Shown: positions 9,784 to 19,163, counted from the first letter of the stretch. The stretch is 43,021 nt of DNA from Candidatus Rokuibacteriota bacterium (GCA_016179925.1 JACPCG010000082.1:1-43021); one strand, 5' to 3'. Notes: generated from the letters alone by a model not told the origin. A program made the numbers and translations.

Positions 9784-10806
9784 TCAGGCCTTGCGGCAGA
9801 AGAGTGCCATGTGCCCCGCGACCCGCAGTAGCGCGAGGAGCCCGCTGATGGGATGAAAGACTCGGTGGAACACCCGCTCAGGCATACTACGTATTCCCAT
9901 CTGGTACTTGGCCAGGTAGAGGATGCTCGCGACGAAATTGGTGGACGTTGGATCCAACACCATCCGTTCCACCCGAAAACCCGTCTTCCCCAGCAACGCC
10001 GAGGCGGTCGCGGGCGTGAAATGGAACAGGTGCCGCGGCAGGTCCCAATTCACCCACCACCGCCCGAAGAGACGAGTGTCCAGGCCACCGGCGTTGGGCA
10101 CCATCACCACCAGCAACCCGCGGTCCTTCAAGATGCGGTGCGCTTCGCGCAGTTCGAAGGACGGGAACAGAAAGTGCTCGAGAGAGTGCTGGAAGAGGAC
10201 CACGTCGAAAAACTCCGAAGGGAACTTGGCATCCAGAAGCTCCCCCTGAGAAACAGGGAGCCCCAGGATCTCCCGCGCGTGCTGCGCCGCGACGGGGCTC
10301 AACTCCACTCCGAAAGGCGTCCATCCCCATTCCCGATACCGCGCCAGGGTGAATCCCAGTCCACACCCCACATCCAAGATCTTCCCCTCGCCGCCGAAAG
10401 GGATCAAAAGAGGATCCCGCCAGAGGCGGAGGTAGAAATACAGGGAGAAAAGGAGCGGTTCCTGAAGAACGCGTTCGAGCAGCCCGAGCTGTTCACTGCG
10501 CGCAGGTGGATAGTCGTAGAACCGCTCCAGTAGCCTGGCTCTCACGCGGCGTCTCCAAGAGGGGCCCTTGGCGCCCTCATACTGATGCAGAAGGCAATCC
10601 AACTGGGAGTGGCGGTAGTACTGGTCGGGGTAGTGGCGCGACATCTCCTCGCGCGATGGCCTGGGGTCGGTGAAGAGCAAGCCACAGCGGTCGCAGCGGA
10701 CGATTTGAAACACGGGGGCGGGCCGGTCGAAGAGCAGATCCCGCTGATACAGGAACGGCCTGAAGGCTTCCCCGCCACATAGTTCGCAGCGCTGGACGGT
10801 CTCCAT
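9784..10806 (-). CDS. Zinc-ribbon class I SAM-dependent methyltransferase
   Basis: 340 residues. The N-terminal ribbon is CELCGG ... CDRCGLLF, followed by HYPDQYYRH. The catalytic domain has ILDVGCGLGFTLARYREWGW (SAM motif I), GVELSP, FDVVLFQHSLEHF and RGLLVVMVPNAGG. It is longer than the paralogue at 4733-5560 because of an insert between ribbon and core (about residues 70-120). A C-terminal hydrophobic stretch (ISGLLALLRVAGHMALF) may be a membrane or amphipathic helix. It methylates a sugar or linked metabolite by inference. The ATG at 10806 overlaps the flippase stop by one base (TGATG), and a GTG immediately upstream is possible. Confidence 0.88.
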   Translation of the reverse strand: METVQRCELCGGEAFRPFLYQRDLLFDRPAPVFQIVRCDRCGLLFTDPRPSREEMSRHYPDQYYRHSQLDCLLHQYEGAKGPSWRRRVRARLLERFYDYPPARSEQLGLLERVLQEPLLFSLYFYLRLWRDPLLIPFGGEGKILDVGCGLGFTLARYREWGWTPFGVELSPVAAQHAREILGLPVSQGELLDAKFPSEFFDVVLFQHSLEHFLFPSFELREAHRILKDRGLLVVMVPNAGGLDTRLFGRWWVNWDLPRHLFHFTPATASALLGKTGFRVERMVLDPTSTNFVASILYLAKYQMGIRSMPERVFHRVFHPISGLLALLRVAGHMALFCRKA

Positions 10807-12236
10807 CACCGTTTCCTCGGCATGAGGAGAGCCGCACGAAGAGAGAGGCGCTCTGCGGCAGTCAGGAACCCGGCCAGGTGAAGGATCGCGACGTAGGCCA
10901 CGATCGCTGCGGCAAGCGCCAGGGCCGGGGCGCTCTGAAACAGCCAGAGGAGCACTCCCATCGCTCCACAGGCTCCCACCGTTTTCAGGTCAGCCACCGT
11001 CGGCGACACCGGGATCCCCTTCGCGCGGATGGCCAGGGGCACAGCCACCACCAGGAGCACGCCGGACGCGAGAAAGCTCGCGGCCAGCCCGAGGTGTCCC
11101 ATCACCGGAACGAGGAGCAGGCTTCCGCCGAGGAGCACCGCGGTCGCCGCGGCCAACAGGACCAACCACATCCGCTCTGCCTGCATGGCGACCATCGCGT
11201 AGGACAGGGGGGAGTAGAGGCAGAAGAGGGTGATGAACCAGCCCAGGAGTTGAAGCGACCCCCCGGCAGCCGAGAACTCTCGCCCGAAGAGCAAGCCGAC
11301 AAGGGGGTGCGACAGGAACGAGAGGGCGAGCCCGAGCGGAATCCCGATCGCCAGCGAATACTTCCGCGTCAATCCGACAAGAGCCATAAAGGCCTTCAGG
11401 TCAGCCGCGTAGAGGTGCGAGAAACGTGGGTAGAGCACGCCTGAGAAGGTCCCAACCAGGGCGACCAGCACCGAGATCACGCGGAACGCCGCGCTAAACG
11501 TTCCCACGGCGTCGATCCCCTTGAGCCGCCCAAGAAGGATCATTCCGACGTTCCAATAAAGGTCGTTCAGCACGAGCACGAGGGCAAACGGCATGGCCGC
11601 GTCCAGCATCGCCCGCACCCGAAGCCCGGCGAGGTTGTGGCGTGGGGTCACCCCGCACGCCCGACGACAGACACGCCTGAGGACCAGGGCGTTCGCCAGC
11701 TTGTGGACCACGAAGAGCCCGGTCAGCGCCGTCACCCCCAGGGAGGACGCGACTAGGCCCAGGACGAAGAGCGCCCAGAGGACGGCCATCCCGGCGCTCA
11801 CCATGGCGTTGAGATGGATCCTCTCCTGCCCGGTCACAACCGCTCCGTACACCGTGCCCACGGAGGACAAGACCACCCCGACTCCTGCGAGCGCAATCAG
11901 CATCGCATCCGGCAGCGAATGGAAGAGAAGCGCCGTGCCCGCCGTCAGCGCCAGCGCGAGCGGCGAAAGGAACCCCTGCAGCCGCAGCACGGACCCCAGC
12001 TGGATGTCGGCCTCAGCCGGGCGACCGGCCACGTCCCGGGCCAACACGAGGTAGAGGCCGAAGCTCGAGACGATCCCGAACAGCGCGGCGTACGTGGTGA
12101 CGTACGTGTACCGGCCGAGCCGCTCTACGCCCAGGTGTCGCACGAGAAGGATGTTGACCGCAAACCCTACCACGTTTGTGATGACGTTCGCGGAGAGTAA
12201 GGAGAGCGCGTTCCGCGCCAGCACGCGGACACTCAC
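10806..12236 (-). CDS. Wzx-type oligosaccharide flippase
   Basis: 476 residues, the usual length for MATE-like/MVF flippases, and hydrophobic throughout with about 12-14 predicted membrane spans. The N-terminus has the polysaccharide-synthesis signature ANVITNVVGFAVNILLVRHL then GRYTYVTTYAALFGIVSSFG. Internal spans such as ALTGLFVVHKLANALVL and LAASFLASGVLLVVAVPLAI follow. It moves the undecaprenyl-linked repeat unit across the inner membrane before polymerisation. GTG start at 12236 with a GGGGGA ribosome site about 9 nt upstream. It lies between the GT-C enzyme (26 bp gap) and the methyltransferase. Confidence 0.88.
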   Translation of the reverse strand: MSVRVLARNALSLLSANVITNVVGFAVNILLVRHLGVERLGRYTYVTTYAALFGIVSSFGLYLVLARDVAGRPAEADIQLGSVLRLQGFLSPLALALTAGTALLFHSLPDAMLIALAGVGVVLSSVGTVYGAVVTGQERIHLNAMVSAGMAVLWALFVLGLVASSLGVTALTGLFVVHKLANALVLRRVCRRACGVTPRHNLAGLRVRAMLDAAMPFALVLVLNDLYWNVGMILLGRLKGIDAVGTFSAAFRVISVLVALVGTFSGVLYPRFSHLYAADLKAFMALVGLTRKYSLAIGIPLGLALSFLSHPLVGLLFGREFSAAGGSLQLLGWFITLFCLYSPLSYAMVAMQAERMWLVLLAAATAVLLGGSLLLVPVMGHLGLAASFLASGVLLVVAVPLAIRAKGIPVSPTVADLKTVGACGAMGVLLWLFQSAPALALAAAIVAYVAILHLAGFLTAAERLSLRAALLMPRKR

Positions 12237-12263
12237 CGCGACGGTCCCCCGACGGTCCGATGC

Positions 12264-13817
12264 TCAGAACCGTCGAAGCAGGTTGAGCTCATTCGGGTGG
12301 ACATGTCGGGCGGGGATGTAGAGATCGAATCCGGCAACCGGTTCAAGACGGAACGCATAGCCCCGCAGCTGCATTTCGCGGACGAACACGGCGCTCGCTT
12401 CCGTGTTCCGCTCGAACACGTAACCGGGGTGGGGGGAAGATTCCACGGCTTGGGTGTAGGCCGGACGACGTTCGACGTTGATCGGACCTGCGAGGGGAGA
12501 AGCCAGGACGGCCTCCCGCGAAAGGAAAATCAGCGGGTAGGCCACGAAATAATCTGTGTAGAGGAATGCCATTCCCCGTGCCTCGAGGGCCGACAGCAAC
12601 CCGGACACGCGCGGGCCAGAGGACCGGGCGTCGCGGGCGGTCCCCACCACATTGCACAGCAGCAACAGCCCCATCCCCGCCCCCTTCAGGAATCGCGGAC
12701 ACCGTGCCAGGATCGTCCAGAGGGCGGCCAACCCAAGGGAGGCTAAGAGATAAAAAGGAAAGAGATGCCTCGCGCGATCGAGGCCAAGGATCCAGAGAAA
12801 GAGAAGCGTGGCGAGGCCGGACCAGCCCACGAGCGCCAGGCCGAAACCTGCGCTGGAGCCGCGCGGAACTACGCCCCGGGCAGCGCGGTGAGCCAGCAGC
12901 ACGCCTCCGGCAGTTGCGGCGATTAATCCCCACGCCCCCCAGGAGGGGAGGCCGAGGAACGTGGGAACATTCTCCAGAACGAGCAGGGGAAATCGAGTCA
13001 GCCGCCACAGATAGCCGAGTCCTTTCGCGACGCCGAGCCACAGCAGGCTCGGCGCTTGACCAACTTCTGCTCGCGACACGTCCAGAACTCGGCCCGCCAA
13101 GCGAACGACCGATGCGCCCCGATGGGCGAGGTTGTACAAAACAAAAGGCAAGAAGCCCAGGAAGAATCCGTACCCCAGCGATCCCCACTCGCGCGCGCCC
13201 AGCCCACCTCGATGGCGGCGAACGACCCAGATGGCTCCGACGAAGAGGGGAAGGACAAAAGCCAGGCTGTACGTGCCGAATCCACCAACCGCCCCGAGGA
13301 CCGCCCAGGTTCGGCAGGCGTGGTGTCCATTCGGGACTTCACGGCCGAGGCGCGCCGCGAGCCAGAGCGTCAGGCCACCGAAGCACAAGACTTCCGGATA
13401 CCCCCCGACCGCCTGGGACGACATCGCGAAGAGGAGCGGGGGCCCGAGCGCAAGCCAGAGAGCCGCGGCCAGCGCCGGGCCGATGCCCCAGAGGATTCGC
13501 GCGGCAGCAGCGACCGCGACAACGCCGACCAGCCCTAGGGGCAAGGAGGCCAAACGATATACGAAGGGCGACGGGGGGAACCACTGGAACAGGATCGCAC
13601 CGAGATAGGAGGTCAGGACTCCACCGTAGTGCGCCTCCCAGAGGAGGAGTGGAAAGTCCCGGCCCTTGGCGATGTCGAGGGCCATGAGACCGCCGACCGC
13701 CTCGTCCGCCCCGATGAAATCGTCCAACAGTACCAGATAGGCGAGACGGGCGGCAAGGGCAACGAGGAGTAAGATCCTGAGGGCACGTGACCAAGGGACC
13801 GCCTCGAGACTTCCCAC
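12264..13817 (-). CDS. GT-C (family 39-like) membrane glycosyltransferase
   Basis: 517 residues, multispanning. Near the N-terminus a hydrophobic segment (LRILLLVALAARLAYLVLL) is followed by the loop DDFIGADEAVGG, where the acidic pair matches the catalytic Asp/Glu of PMT/ArnT-like enzymes. About 10-12 membrane helices follow and then a roughly 120-residue soluble tail (REAVLASPLAGPINVERRPA, FVREMQLRGYAFRL). Family members use polyprenyl-phosphate sugars and act on the periplasmic side, so this protein could decorate the exported unit. GTG start at 13817, 8 bp after the upstream stop. The acceptor is unknown and family assignment rests on topology and the loop motif only. Confidence 0.75.
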   Translation of the reverse strand: MGSLEAVPWSRALRILLLVALAARLAYLVLLDDFIGADEAVGGLMALDIAKGRDFPLLLWEAHYGGVLTSYLGAILFQWFPPSPFVYRLASLPLGLVGVVAVAAAARILWGIGPALAAALWLALGPPLLFAMSSQAVGGYPEVLCFGGLTLWLAARLGREVPNGHHACRTWAVLGAVGGFGTYSLAFVLPLFVGAIWVVRRHRGGLGAREWGSLGYGFFLGFLPFVLYNLAHRGASVVRLAGRVLDVSRAEVGQAPSLLWLGVAKGLGYLWRLTRFPLLVLENVPTFLGLPSWGAWGLIAATAGGVLLAHRAARGVVPRGSSAGFGLALVGWSGLATLLFLWILGLDRARHLFPFYLLASLGLAALWTILARCPRFLKGAGMGLLLLCNVVGTARDARSSGPRVSGLLSALEARGMAFLYTDYFVAYPLIFLSREAVLASPLAGPINVERRPAYTQAVESSPHPGYVFERNTEASAVFVREMQLRGYAFRLEPVAGFDLYIPARHVHPNELNLLRRF

Positions 13818-13825
13818 CCGCCCGG

Positions 13826-14596
13826 CTATGGGCGTCGGCCAGAGGGGGCGGCCCCCACCCGGCGTCCTCGTGCTTGAGCAACGGCAGAATCGTCACGATC
13901 CCGGCGAAGAACACGCCCCGGACCACGTCCACGACGGCGCGCACGCCCTCCTCGCCGAACGCGTACCGCGGGGAATAGCCCGCAACCAGTATGCGACGGA
14001 CGAGACGGAGCGAGGTGCTGACGTGATTCGCCAGCAGGTCGCGGCGAGGGGAGCGCCCCGTGATCGCGCGCGTAGGCCTGGACGGTGGACCGCCACGTCC
14101 CCTGCGCGCGGAGGATGAACTCGACCGCCTCGCGCACGGCCCCGTGGCCCCCGCGGGCGCGCGTCACGACGTGGGCGGCGGCCCTGACCTCCGGCGCCGC
14201 GTCGGCGACGGCGATGGCGAGACCGACGCGCTGGAGCGCCGGGAGGTCCAGAAGATCGTCGCCGATGTAGGCGACCGCCTCGGCCGGCAGGCCGCACTCG
14301 GCCATGAGCGCCTCGACGCTCTCACCCTTTCGGCGCGCTCCAAGGATGACCGTGTCGACGCCGAGCTTGGCCCCGCGCGCCTTGGCGATCGGGCTCGACT
14401 CCCCGGTGATCATCGCCGTGCGCAGCCCCGCGCGGTGCGCCAGCGCGATCGCGACGCCGTCGTGCGAATGAAACGCCTTCAACTCGTCACCCTGTTCCGA
14501 AAGAATCATCCGGCCGTCCGTCAGGACCCCATCCACGTCCATCATCACAAGCCTGATCCGCCGCGCGCGCTGGAGCCCGCTCCTCCGCGACGTCAC
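13826..14596 (-). CDS. kdsC: KdsC-like HAD phosphatase with suspect C-terminal extension (probable frameshift)
   Basis: GTG at 14596 overlaps the upstream stop (GTGA). Residues 10-175 are a complete C0-type HAD phosphatase: VMMDVDGVLTDG (nucleophile and acid Asp pair), FHSHDGVAIALAHRAG, MITGESS, ILGARRKGESVEAL and YIGDDLLDLPAL. KdsC makes Kdo from Kdo-8-phosphate, and related enzymes act on sialic-acid-like sugars. KdsC normally ends at about 175-185 residues. Here the frame continues for about 75 arginine-rich residues to 13826. Over the same DNA the neighbouring frame reads protein-like sequence (VSTSLRLVRRILVAGYSPRY, VVRGVFFAGIVTILPLL). This suggests one or two frameshifts in G/C runs near 14050 and 13855. 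The true C-terminus is therefore uncertain. Confidence 0.75.
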   Translation of the reverse strand: MTSRRSGLQRARRIRLVMMDVDGVLTDGRMILSEQGDELKAFHSHDGVAIALAHRAGLRTAMITGESSPIAKARGAKLGVDTVILGARRKGESVEALMAECGLPAEAVAYIGDDLLDLPALQRVGLAIAVADAAPEVRAAAHVVTRARGGHGAVREAVEFILRAQGTWRSTVQAYARDHGALPSPRPAGESRQHLAPSRPSHTGCGLFPAVRVRRGGRARRRGRGPGRVLRRDRDDSAVAQARGRRVGAAPSGRRP

Positions 14597-15909
14597 GCGA
14601 CCCGCCTGAACTGCCGTATCGGCCGCGCGGGCGGTGCCGTCGACTCCTTCAGCGTCAGCCCGGGTAGCGCGACGACGACCGCGGCGAAGAACCAGAAGGG
14701 CTCCATGATGCGGACGATGATGAAGGTGTTCGCGCCGATCGAGTGCACCAGGAGCCCGACCAGGCCCGCGACGAAGCCCGCGGCGAGCCCTCGCTCCTCG
14801 GGGTCGCGGAGGGCCCGGAACGAGGCGATGCCACTCCGGAGCGCGGACCCTGCGAGCCAGAGGAAGGCCGCGAGCCCGATGATGCCGGTCTCGACGAGCG
14901 TCCGGGCGTACTGCATGTCCATGAACCCGAACCCTGTGACGCCGTAGCCGAGGATCGGGCGCTTCGTCCAGCCCTCCCACGCCTGCTGGACGCTGATGAG
15001 CCGCGCGGAGGTGGACGGGTCGAAGGCCACGCCTCCGAGCCTGACCGTCGGCTGGCCCGCTTCGGGCTCGAACGTGTAGAGGACCCGCTCCACGACCGGC
15101 TTCGGGAGGAGGACCACGGCCACGGGCGAGGCGACGATCACCAGCAGCAGGACGCCGCCCATCAGCCGGCGGCGGGTGGTGAGGAGCCAGAGCCCGGCCA
15201 GGGCGAAGGGCGCGCCGAGAAACGAGGCGCGCGAGAGCGTGTAGGCGAACGGCACCCCCATCAGCGCGATCAGCCCGAGGCAGACGCTGCGGATCCCGAT
15301 GCGCGTGGTCTCCAACGCGATACCGCCCGCGACCGCCATCATAAAGAGCAGGTAGCCGCCGAGCGTGTTCGGCTCGCCCTCCGTGCCCTCGAAGGGCGCG
15401 GAGACGCGCTGGCCCGACGGGATCTGGGCGGCGCCGATCAGGCTGACGATCACGGCCGTCAGGAACGCCGCGACGACGAGGCGCCACGCCTGGGGGCGGT
15501 CGGTCAGGTTGTTCACGACCATGTAGTAGACGACGAAGTACTCGACGTACTTGAGGACGTAGAAGAACCCGGCGAGCCCGCCGACCGTCCCCGTCGCGTA
15601 GCCGACGAGCGTCGCGAGCGCGTTGACGACGACGTAGAGCATGATCGGCCGGTTCAGCGGCGTCTTGAGCGTGAGGCCGAGCTCCTTGTTCACCGCGGTC
15701 TTGGCGAACCAGCTGAAGGCGACGACGAGGAGGAGCACGTCCTCGCTCCGGATGATGATCCGGCGGCCCTCGGCGAGTCCGCCGCCGCCCGAGCCGATCT
15801 CGGGGGAGAGCAGCATCGAGAAGATCACGAGGTAGAGGCCGAACTCCGTCTTGATGAAGACGACGAGGAACACGGCGAGGGCGATGGCCAGGATGAACGC
15901 GTAATCCAT
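14593..15909 (-). CDS. Wzy / O-antigen ligase family polymerase
   Basis: 438 residues, about 11-12 hydrophobic spans (for example AFILAIALAVFLVVFI, LVVAAFLTAVIVSLIGAAQI, LIALMGVPFAYTLS). The large periplasmic loop carries GEPNTLGGYLLFMM and the family-typical ILGYGVTGFGF ... LVETGIIGLAAFLWL stretch that marks the Wzy_C/WaaL superfamily. It would link repeat units delivered by the flippase into a chain, with the length set by the downstream-encoded Wzz-type partner. It begins 22 bp after the BY-kinase gene stop and its end overlaps kdsC by 4 bp. Whether it is a polymerase or a ligase cannot be decided, but the absence of a lipid A context favours polymerase. Confidence 0.85.
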   Translation of the reverse strand: MDYAFILAIALAVFLVVFIKTEFGLYLVIFSMLLSPEIGSGGGGLAEGRRIIIRSEDVLLLVVAFSWFAKTAVNKELGLTLKTPLNRPIMLYVVVNALATLVGYATGTVGGLAGFFYVLKYVEYFVVYYMVVNNLTDRPQAWRLVVAAFLTAVIVSLIGAAQIPSGQRVSAPFEGTEGEPNTLGGYLLFMMAVAGGIALETTRIGIRSVCLGLIALMGVPFAYTLSRASFLGAPFALAGLWLLTTRRRLMGGVLLLVIVASPVAVVLLPKPVVERVLYTFEPEAGQPTVRLGGVAFDPSTSARLISVQQAWEGWTKRPILGYGVTGFGFMDMQYARTLVETGIIGLAAFLWLAGSALRSGIASFRALRDPEERGLAAGFVAGLVGLLVHSIGANTFIIVRIMEPFWFFAAVVVALPGLTLKESTAPPARPIRQFRRVA

Positions 15910-15931
15910 CGTCGCGTGACCCGGGCGCCGG

Positions 15932-18900
15932 CTACTTCACCCTGACGACCTGGTTCGCCAGGCCGAGGCGCAGCAGCTCCCGGCCCTTCGCCTCGGCGTC
16001 CTCGGATGTCGCGAAGTTGCCGTGGCGGACGACGAACATCGTCGCCTCGCCGGGCTGCGCCGACACGCGCACCTGATGGCCGGCGGCGCGCAGGCGCTCC
16101 GCGGCCTGCACGGCGCCGCGCAGCGGCAGCGGCGCGCCGACACGCACGCTGAGAGACTCGCGCTCGCCGAGGACGACGGCGTCGCCGAACCCCTGCGCGC
16201 GCAGGCTCTGGACGAGCGCCTGAGCCGCGCGCGCCGTCGGGACCTTCTCGATGAGCACGGCGTACACGGCGGCGCCCGTCTCCTGGCGGAAGCGCACCGT
16301 CTGGTACCCGGCCTGGGTGAGTCGCCGCTCGACGCGCTCGGCGTCCGCCTGCGCGACGAAAGGCCCGAGCTCGACGGCGAAGCGCGCCCCCGCCGGAACC
16401 CGCGCGGTGGTCGCCTTGGGCGGCGCGGCGGCCGCGGGAGCGGGCGCCCGCGGCGTGTCCGCGGCCTTGGCCGCAGGGCTGGGGACCGCGGCGCGTGGGG
16501 GCGCGGCCGGCGGCGCCGGCGCCGGGGGCTCGGACGGACGCACCGGTGGGGCAGCGGGCGCTGGCGGCTCGGGCGAACGCACCAGCGGAGGAGCGGGAGC
16601 CGCGGCCTCTCGCGGCGGCACCGGTGCGGACACCACGGGCCACAGCGCGGGGGCCTCGAGCTTCAGGCGGAGGAGCGCCCGCGGCGTGAGGTCGCGCCAG
16701 AACGAGCGCGGGTCGACGTCGATCCAGCCCGCGCGCCAGGCGAAGGCCGCCGCGGCGAGCGCGCCCGCGAGGACCACGAGGAGGGCCAGCCAGAACGCCC
16801 GCCGCGTCTTGCGGCGTCGCCGCGCGGGACGCGCGCCCGCGAGCTTCGCGGCCGCGGCGGCCGGCGCCTCGGGCGCCGGAACGCTCGCTCCCGGCCGGCT
16901 CTCGACGCGCGTCTCCTTCCGGCCGTCGCGCCGCAGGAGCCCGCGGAAGAAGCCGCCGATCCGCTGCAGGCGCTCCTTGTGGCTGTCGACGACGGTCTCC
17001 TCGCCGTAGTAATGCGTGTAGTAGTGCGTGTACGCGTAGCCGGCGATCTCGGTCTTCACATCGTTGAGCACGACGCCCCAGACCTTGCCGCCGACGTTCT
17101 CCACGTGAATCTTCGCGCGCTTGAGCACGAGGCGGCCGACCTTGCCCGCCTGGTAGACGAGGATCACGCCGTCGGCCTGCGCGGAGATGATCGCCGAGTC
17201 GGTGACCGGCAGGACCGGCGGCGTGTCGATCAGCACCACGTCGTACTCGTCGCGCACGGCGTGCAGGAACGCGGCCATCGCGGGCGTCGAGAGCAGCTCC
17301 GAGGGGTTCGCGGGGATCGGGCCCGCCTCGATGATGTGCAGGTTGTCGAGGCCGGGCGCCGCCATGATGTCTTCCATCTCGAAGCGGCCCATCAGGATGT
17401 CGGCCACCGTCCGGATGCAGTCCCGCCACTGGACGCTGCCCACGAGGATGTTGGCGAGGCCGGGCTCGCGCTCGATGCCGAAGAAGCGGTGGATGCTCGG
17501 CCGCCGCAGGTTCGCGCCGACGAGGAGCGTGCGCTGCCCGCTCTGCGCCAGCGTCAGCGCGAGGTTGACGATCGTCGTCGTCTTGCCTTCCTGGAGGGTC
17601 GGGCTCGTCACGACGAGCAGCTTGCCGGCCCGTTCCATGCGGGCGAACTGGATGTTCGTGCGGAGGGTGCGGTACGCCTCGGCCACCGGGGACTTCGGGT
17701 CGAAGTGGGTGATCAGGAGCGCGTGGCTCAAGAGCGCCTCGGGGTCCATCTGGGCCAGCGCCGGCCGCCGCTCGAGCACGCGCTGCACCGTCTCGCGCGA
17801 GTCGATGTGCGGCACCACGCCGAGCACGGGGACCTCCAGGTACGCCTCGACGTCCTCGATCGTGCCGATGGACGTGTCGAGCGTCTCCTGGACGAACGCG
17901 AGGATCACGCCGAGCGAGAGCCCGAGCAGGGCGCCGACGAGCACGGTGTTCAGCGTCTCGGCGCCGACCGGCTGGTCCGACTCGGTCGCCGGACGGACGA
18001 TCGACACCTCCTCGATCTTCTCGGACTCCTTGATCAGCGCCTCCTGGTGCTTGCCCTTGAGGAGCGCGAGCAGGTCGTCGTTGCTCTTGGCCTCGCGCTG
18101 CAGCCGCTGCATCGTCAGCTCGACGGAGGGCACCTCGCGGTTCTTCTGCAGCAGCTCCCCCATCTGCCGGTTCAGGATCTCCTCGCGGGTCCGGAGCATC
18201 GCGATCTGCGCGGTCACCTCGCGGCGCATCTCGAGGCGGACCTCGCGCATGCGGTCGTCGAGCGCCTGCAGGCGCGGGTGCCTGTCGGTGACCTCGAGCG
18301 CGAGGTTGTTGCGCTCGAGGAGGAGCTCGGAGTACATCGCCTGGAGCCGCTGCATCGCCGGGTTCGAGGTCTCGATGAAGACGCGCTCGGTCGAGTTCCC
18401 CGGGTCGGTCCGGGCCAGGCGCACCTGGACCAGCTCGAGCTCGGTCCGCTGCTGCCGGGCCTTCTCGATGTCGCTGCGGACCTGGGTGAACAGCGAGAGC
18501 AGCACCGAGGACTCGGCGCCGGGCGAGATGATCCGGTTGGCCTCGCGGAAGGCCCAGACCTCCGCCTCGGCGCGCTTGACGCGCACCTCGACCTCCTTGA
18601 GCTGGCCCTCGATGAACTTGCGCGCCTCCGTGACGCGGAGGTTCCGCTGCGCCCGGTTGAAGTCGCGGTACACCTCGGCCACCGTGTTCGCGATGTCGCG
18701 CGCCTCGCGCTGGCTCGTGGACCGGGCCGTGATCTCGAGGATGGACGTGGTCGGGACGCGCGCCACCTTCACCTTGGAGCCGATCGCGTCGAGGGCGGCC
18801 CAGTAACTCCTCGACTCGCGGAGCGCCTCGCCGGAGGCCGTCTCGGGGAGCCGGCCGAGCCGCTTCGCCACCTCCTCGAGAATCGGGTAGCTCTTGATGA

Positions 18901-19138
18901 GGGTCACCTGCGTCTCGATGTTGTCGGCGCTCGAATAGGAGAGGACTTCGACCAGGAGCCCCGAGAGCTGCGTGGACTGCTCGAACCTCACCGCCGCGGT
19001 GGCCTGGTAGACCGGCACCTTCTGCTTGGCGAACCAGAAGCTGAAGAGCGCGACGAGGACCGTGGACACGATGATGATCAGCCGCCGGCGGCGGACGATC
19101 AGCCAATAGTCGCGGAGGTTCATCTCGTACTGCGCCAC
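15932..19138 (-). CDS. Wzz/BY-kinase chain-length regulator with third TM and double SPOR tail
   Basis: 1068 residues, much longer than Wzc (about 720). Order: Wzz segment with TM1 (LIIIVSTVLVALFSFWFA, about 20-37); coiled-coil periplasmic region; TM2 near 400 (VLVGALLGLSLGVILAFVQE); cytoplasmic kinase with Walker A SPTLQEGKTTT (K519) and Walker B VLIDTPPVLP (D638). A tyrosine cluster follows at 701-711 (Y701, 703, 706, 707, 710, 711). Then come a new TM3 (about 782-802), a Pro/Ala-rich linker, and two SPOR-like units (about 915-990 and 995-1068) at the C-terminus. With three TMs the SPOR tail would be periplasmic, where SPOR domains bind denuded peptidoglycan glycans. Oddity: Walker A', normally DXDXR, reads LLVGANLRRP, with G541 and N543 replacing both aspartates, so kinase activity is doubtful. 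It co-polymerises with the Wzy and Wza proteins of this operon. Confidence 0.88.
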   Translation of the reverse strand: MAQYEMNLRDYWLIVRRRRLIIIVSTVLVALFSFWFAKQKVPVYQATAAVRFEQSTQLSGLLVEVLSYSSADNIETQVTLIKSYPILEEVAKRLGRLPETASGEALRESRSYWAALDAIGSKVKVARVPTTSILEITARSTSQREARDIANTVAEVYRDFNRAQRNLRVTEARKFIEGQLKEVEVRVKRAEAEVWAFREANRIISPGAESSVLLSLFTQVRSDIEKARQQRTELELVQVRLARTDPGNSTERVFIETSNPAMQRLQAMYSELLLERNNLALEVTDRHPRLQALDDRMREVRLEMRREVTAQIAMLRTREEILNRQMGELLQKNREVPSVELTMQRLQREAKSNDDLLALLKGKHQEALIKESEKIEEVSIVRPATESDQPVGAETLNTVLVGALLGLSLGVILAFVQETLDTSIGTIEDVEAYLEVPVLGVVPHIDSRETVQRVLERRPALAQMDPEALLSHALLITHFDPKSPVAEAYRTLRTNIQFARMERAGKLLVVTSPTLQEGKTTTIVNLALTLAQSGQRTLLVGANLRRPSIHRFFGIEREPGLANILVGSVQWRDCIRTVADILMGRFEMEDIMAAPGLDNLHIIEAGPIPANPSELLSTPAMAAFLHAVRDEYDVVLIDTPPVLPVTDSAIISAQADGVILVYQAGKVGRLVLKRAKIHVENVGGKVWGVVLNDVKTEIAGYAYTHYYTHYYGEETVVDSHKERLQRIGGFFRGLLRRDGRKETRVESRPGASVPAPEAPAAAAAKLAGARPARRRRKTRRAFWLALLVVLAGALAAAAFAWRAGWIDVDPRSFWRDLTPRALLRLKLEAPALWPVVSAPVPPREAAAPAPPLVRSPEPPAPAAPPVRPSEPPAPAPPAAPPRAAVPSPAAKAADTPRAPAPAAAAPPKATTARVPAGARFAVELGPFVAQADAERVERRLTQAGYQTVRFRQETGAAVYAVLIEKVPTARAAQALVQSLRAQGFGDAVVLGERESLSVRVGAPLPLRGAVQAAERLRAAGHQVRVSAQPGEATMFVVRHGNFATSEDAEAKGRELLRLGLANQVVRVK

Positions 19139-19163
19139 TAGCGGAACACCTCGCCGAGCATCC

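Noticed and set aside
16022-19141. A very long open frame on the plus strand opposite the BY-kinase gene
   Set aside because: It is a frame shadow: composition rich in Arg/His/Asp-Glu repeats typical of antisense GC-rich coding DNA, and the minus strand holds a protein with intact Walker, tyrosine and SPOR motifs.
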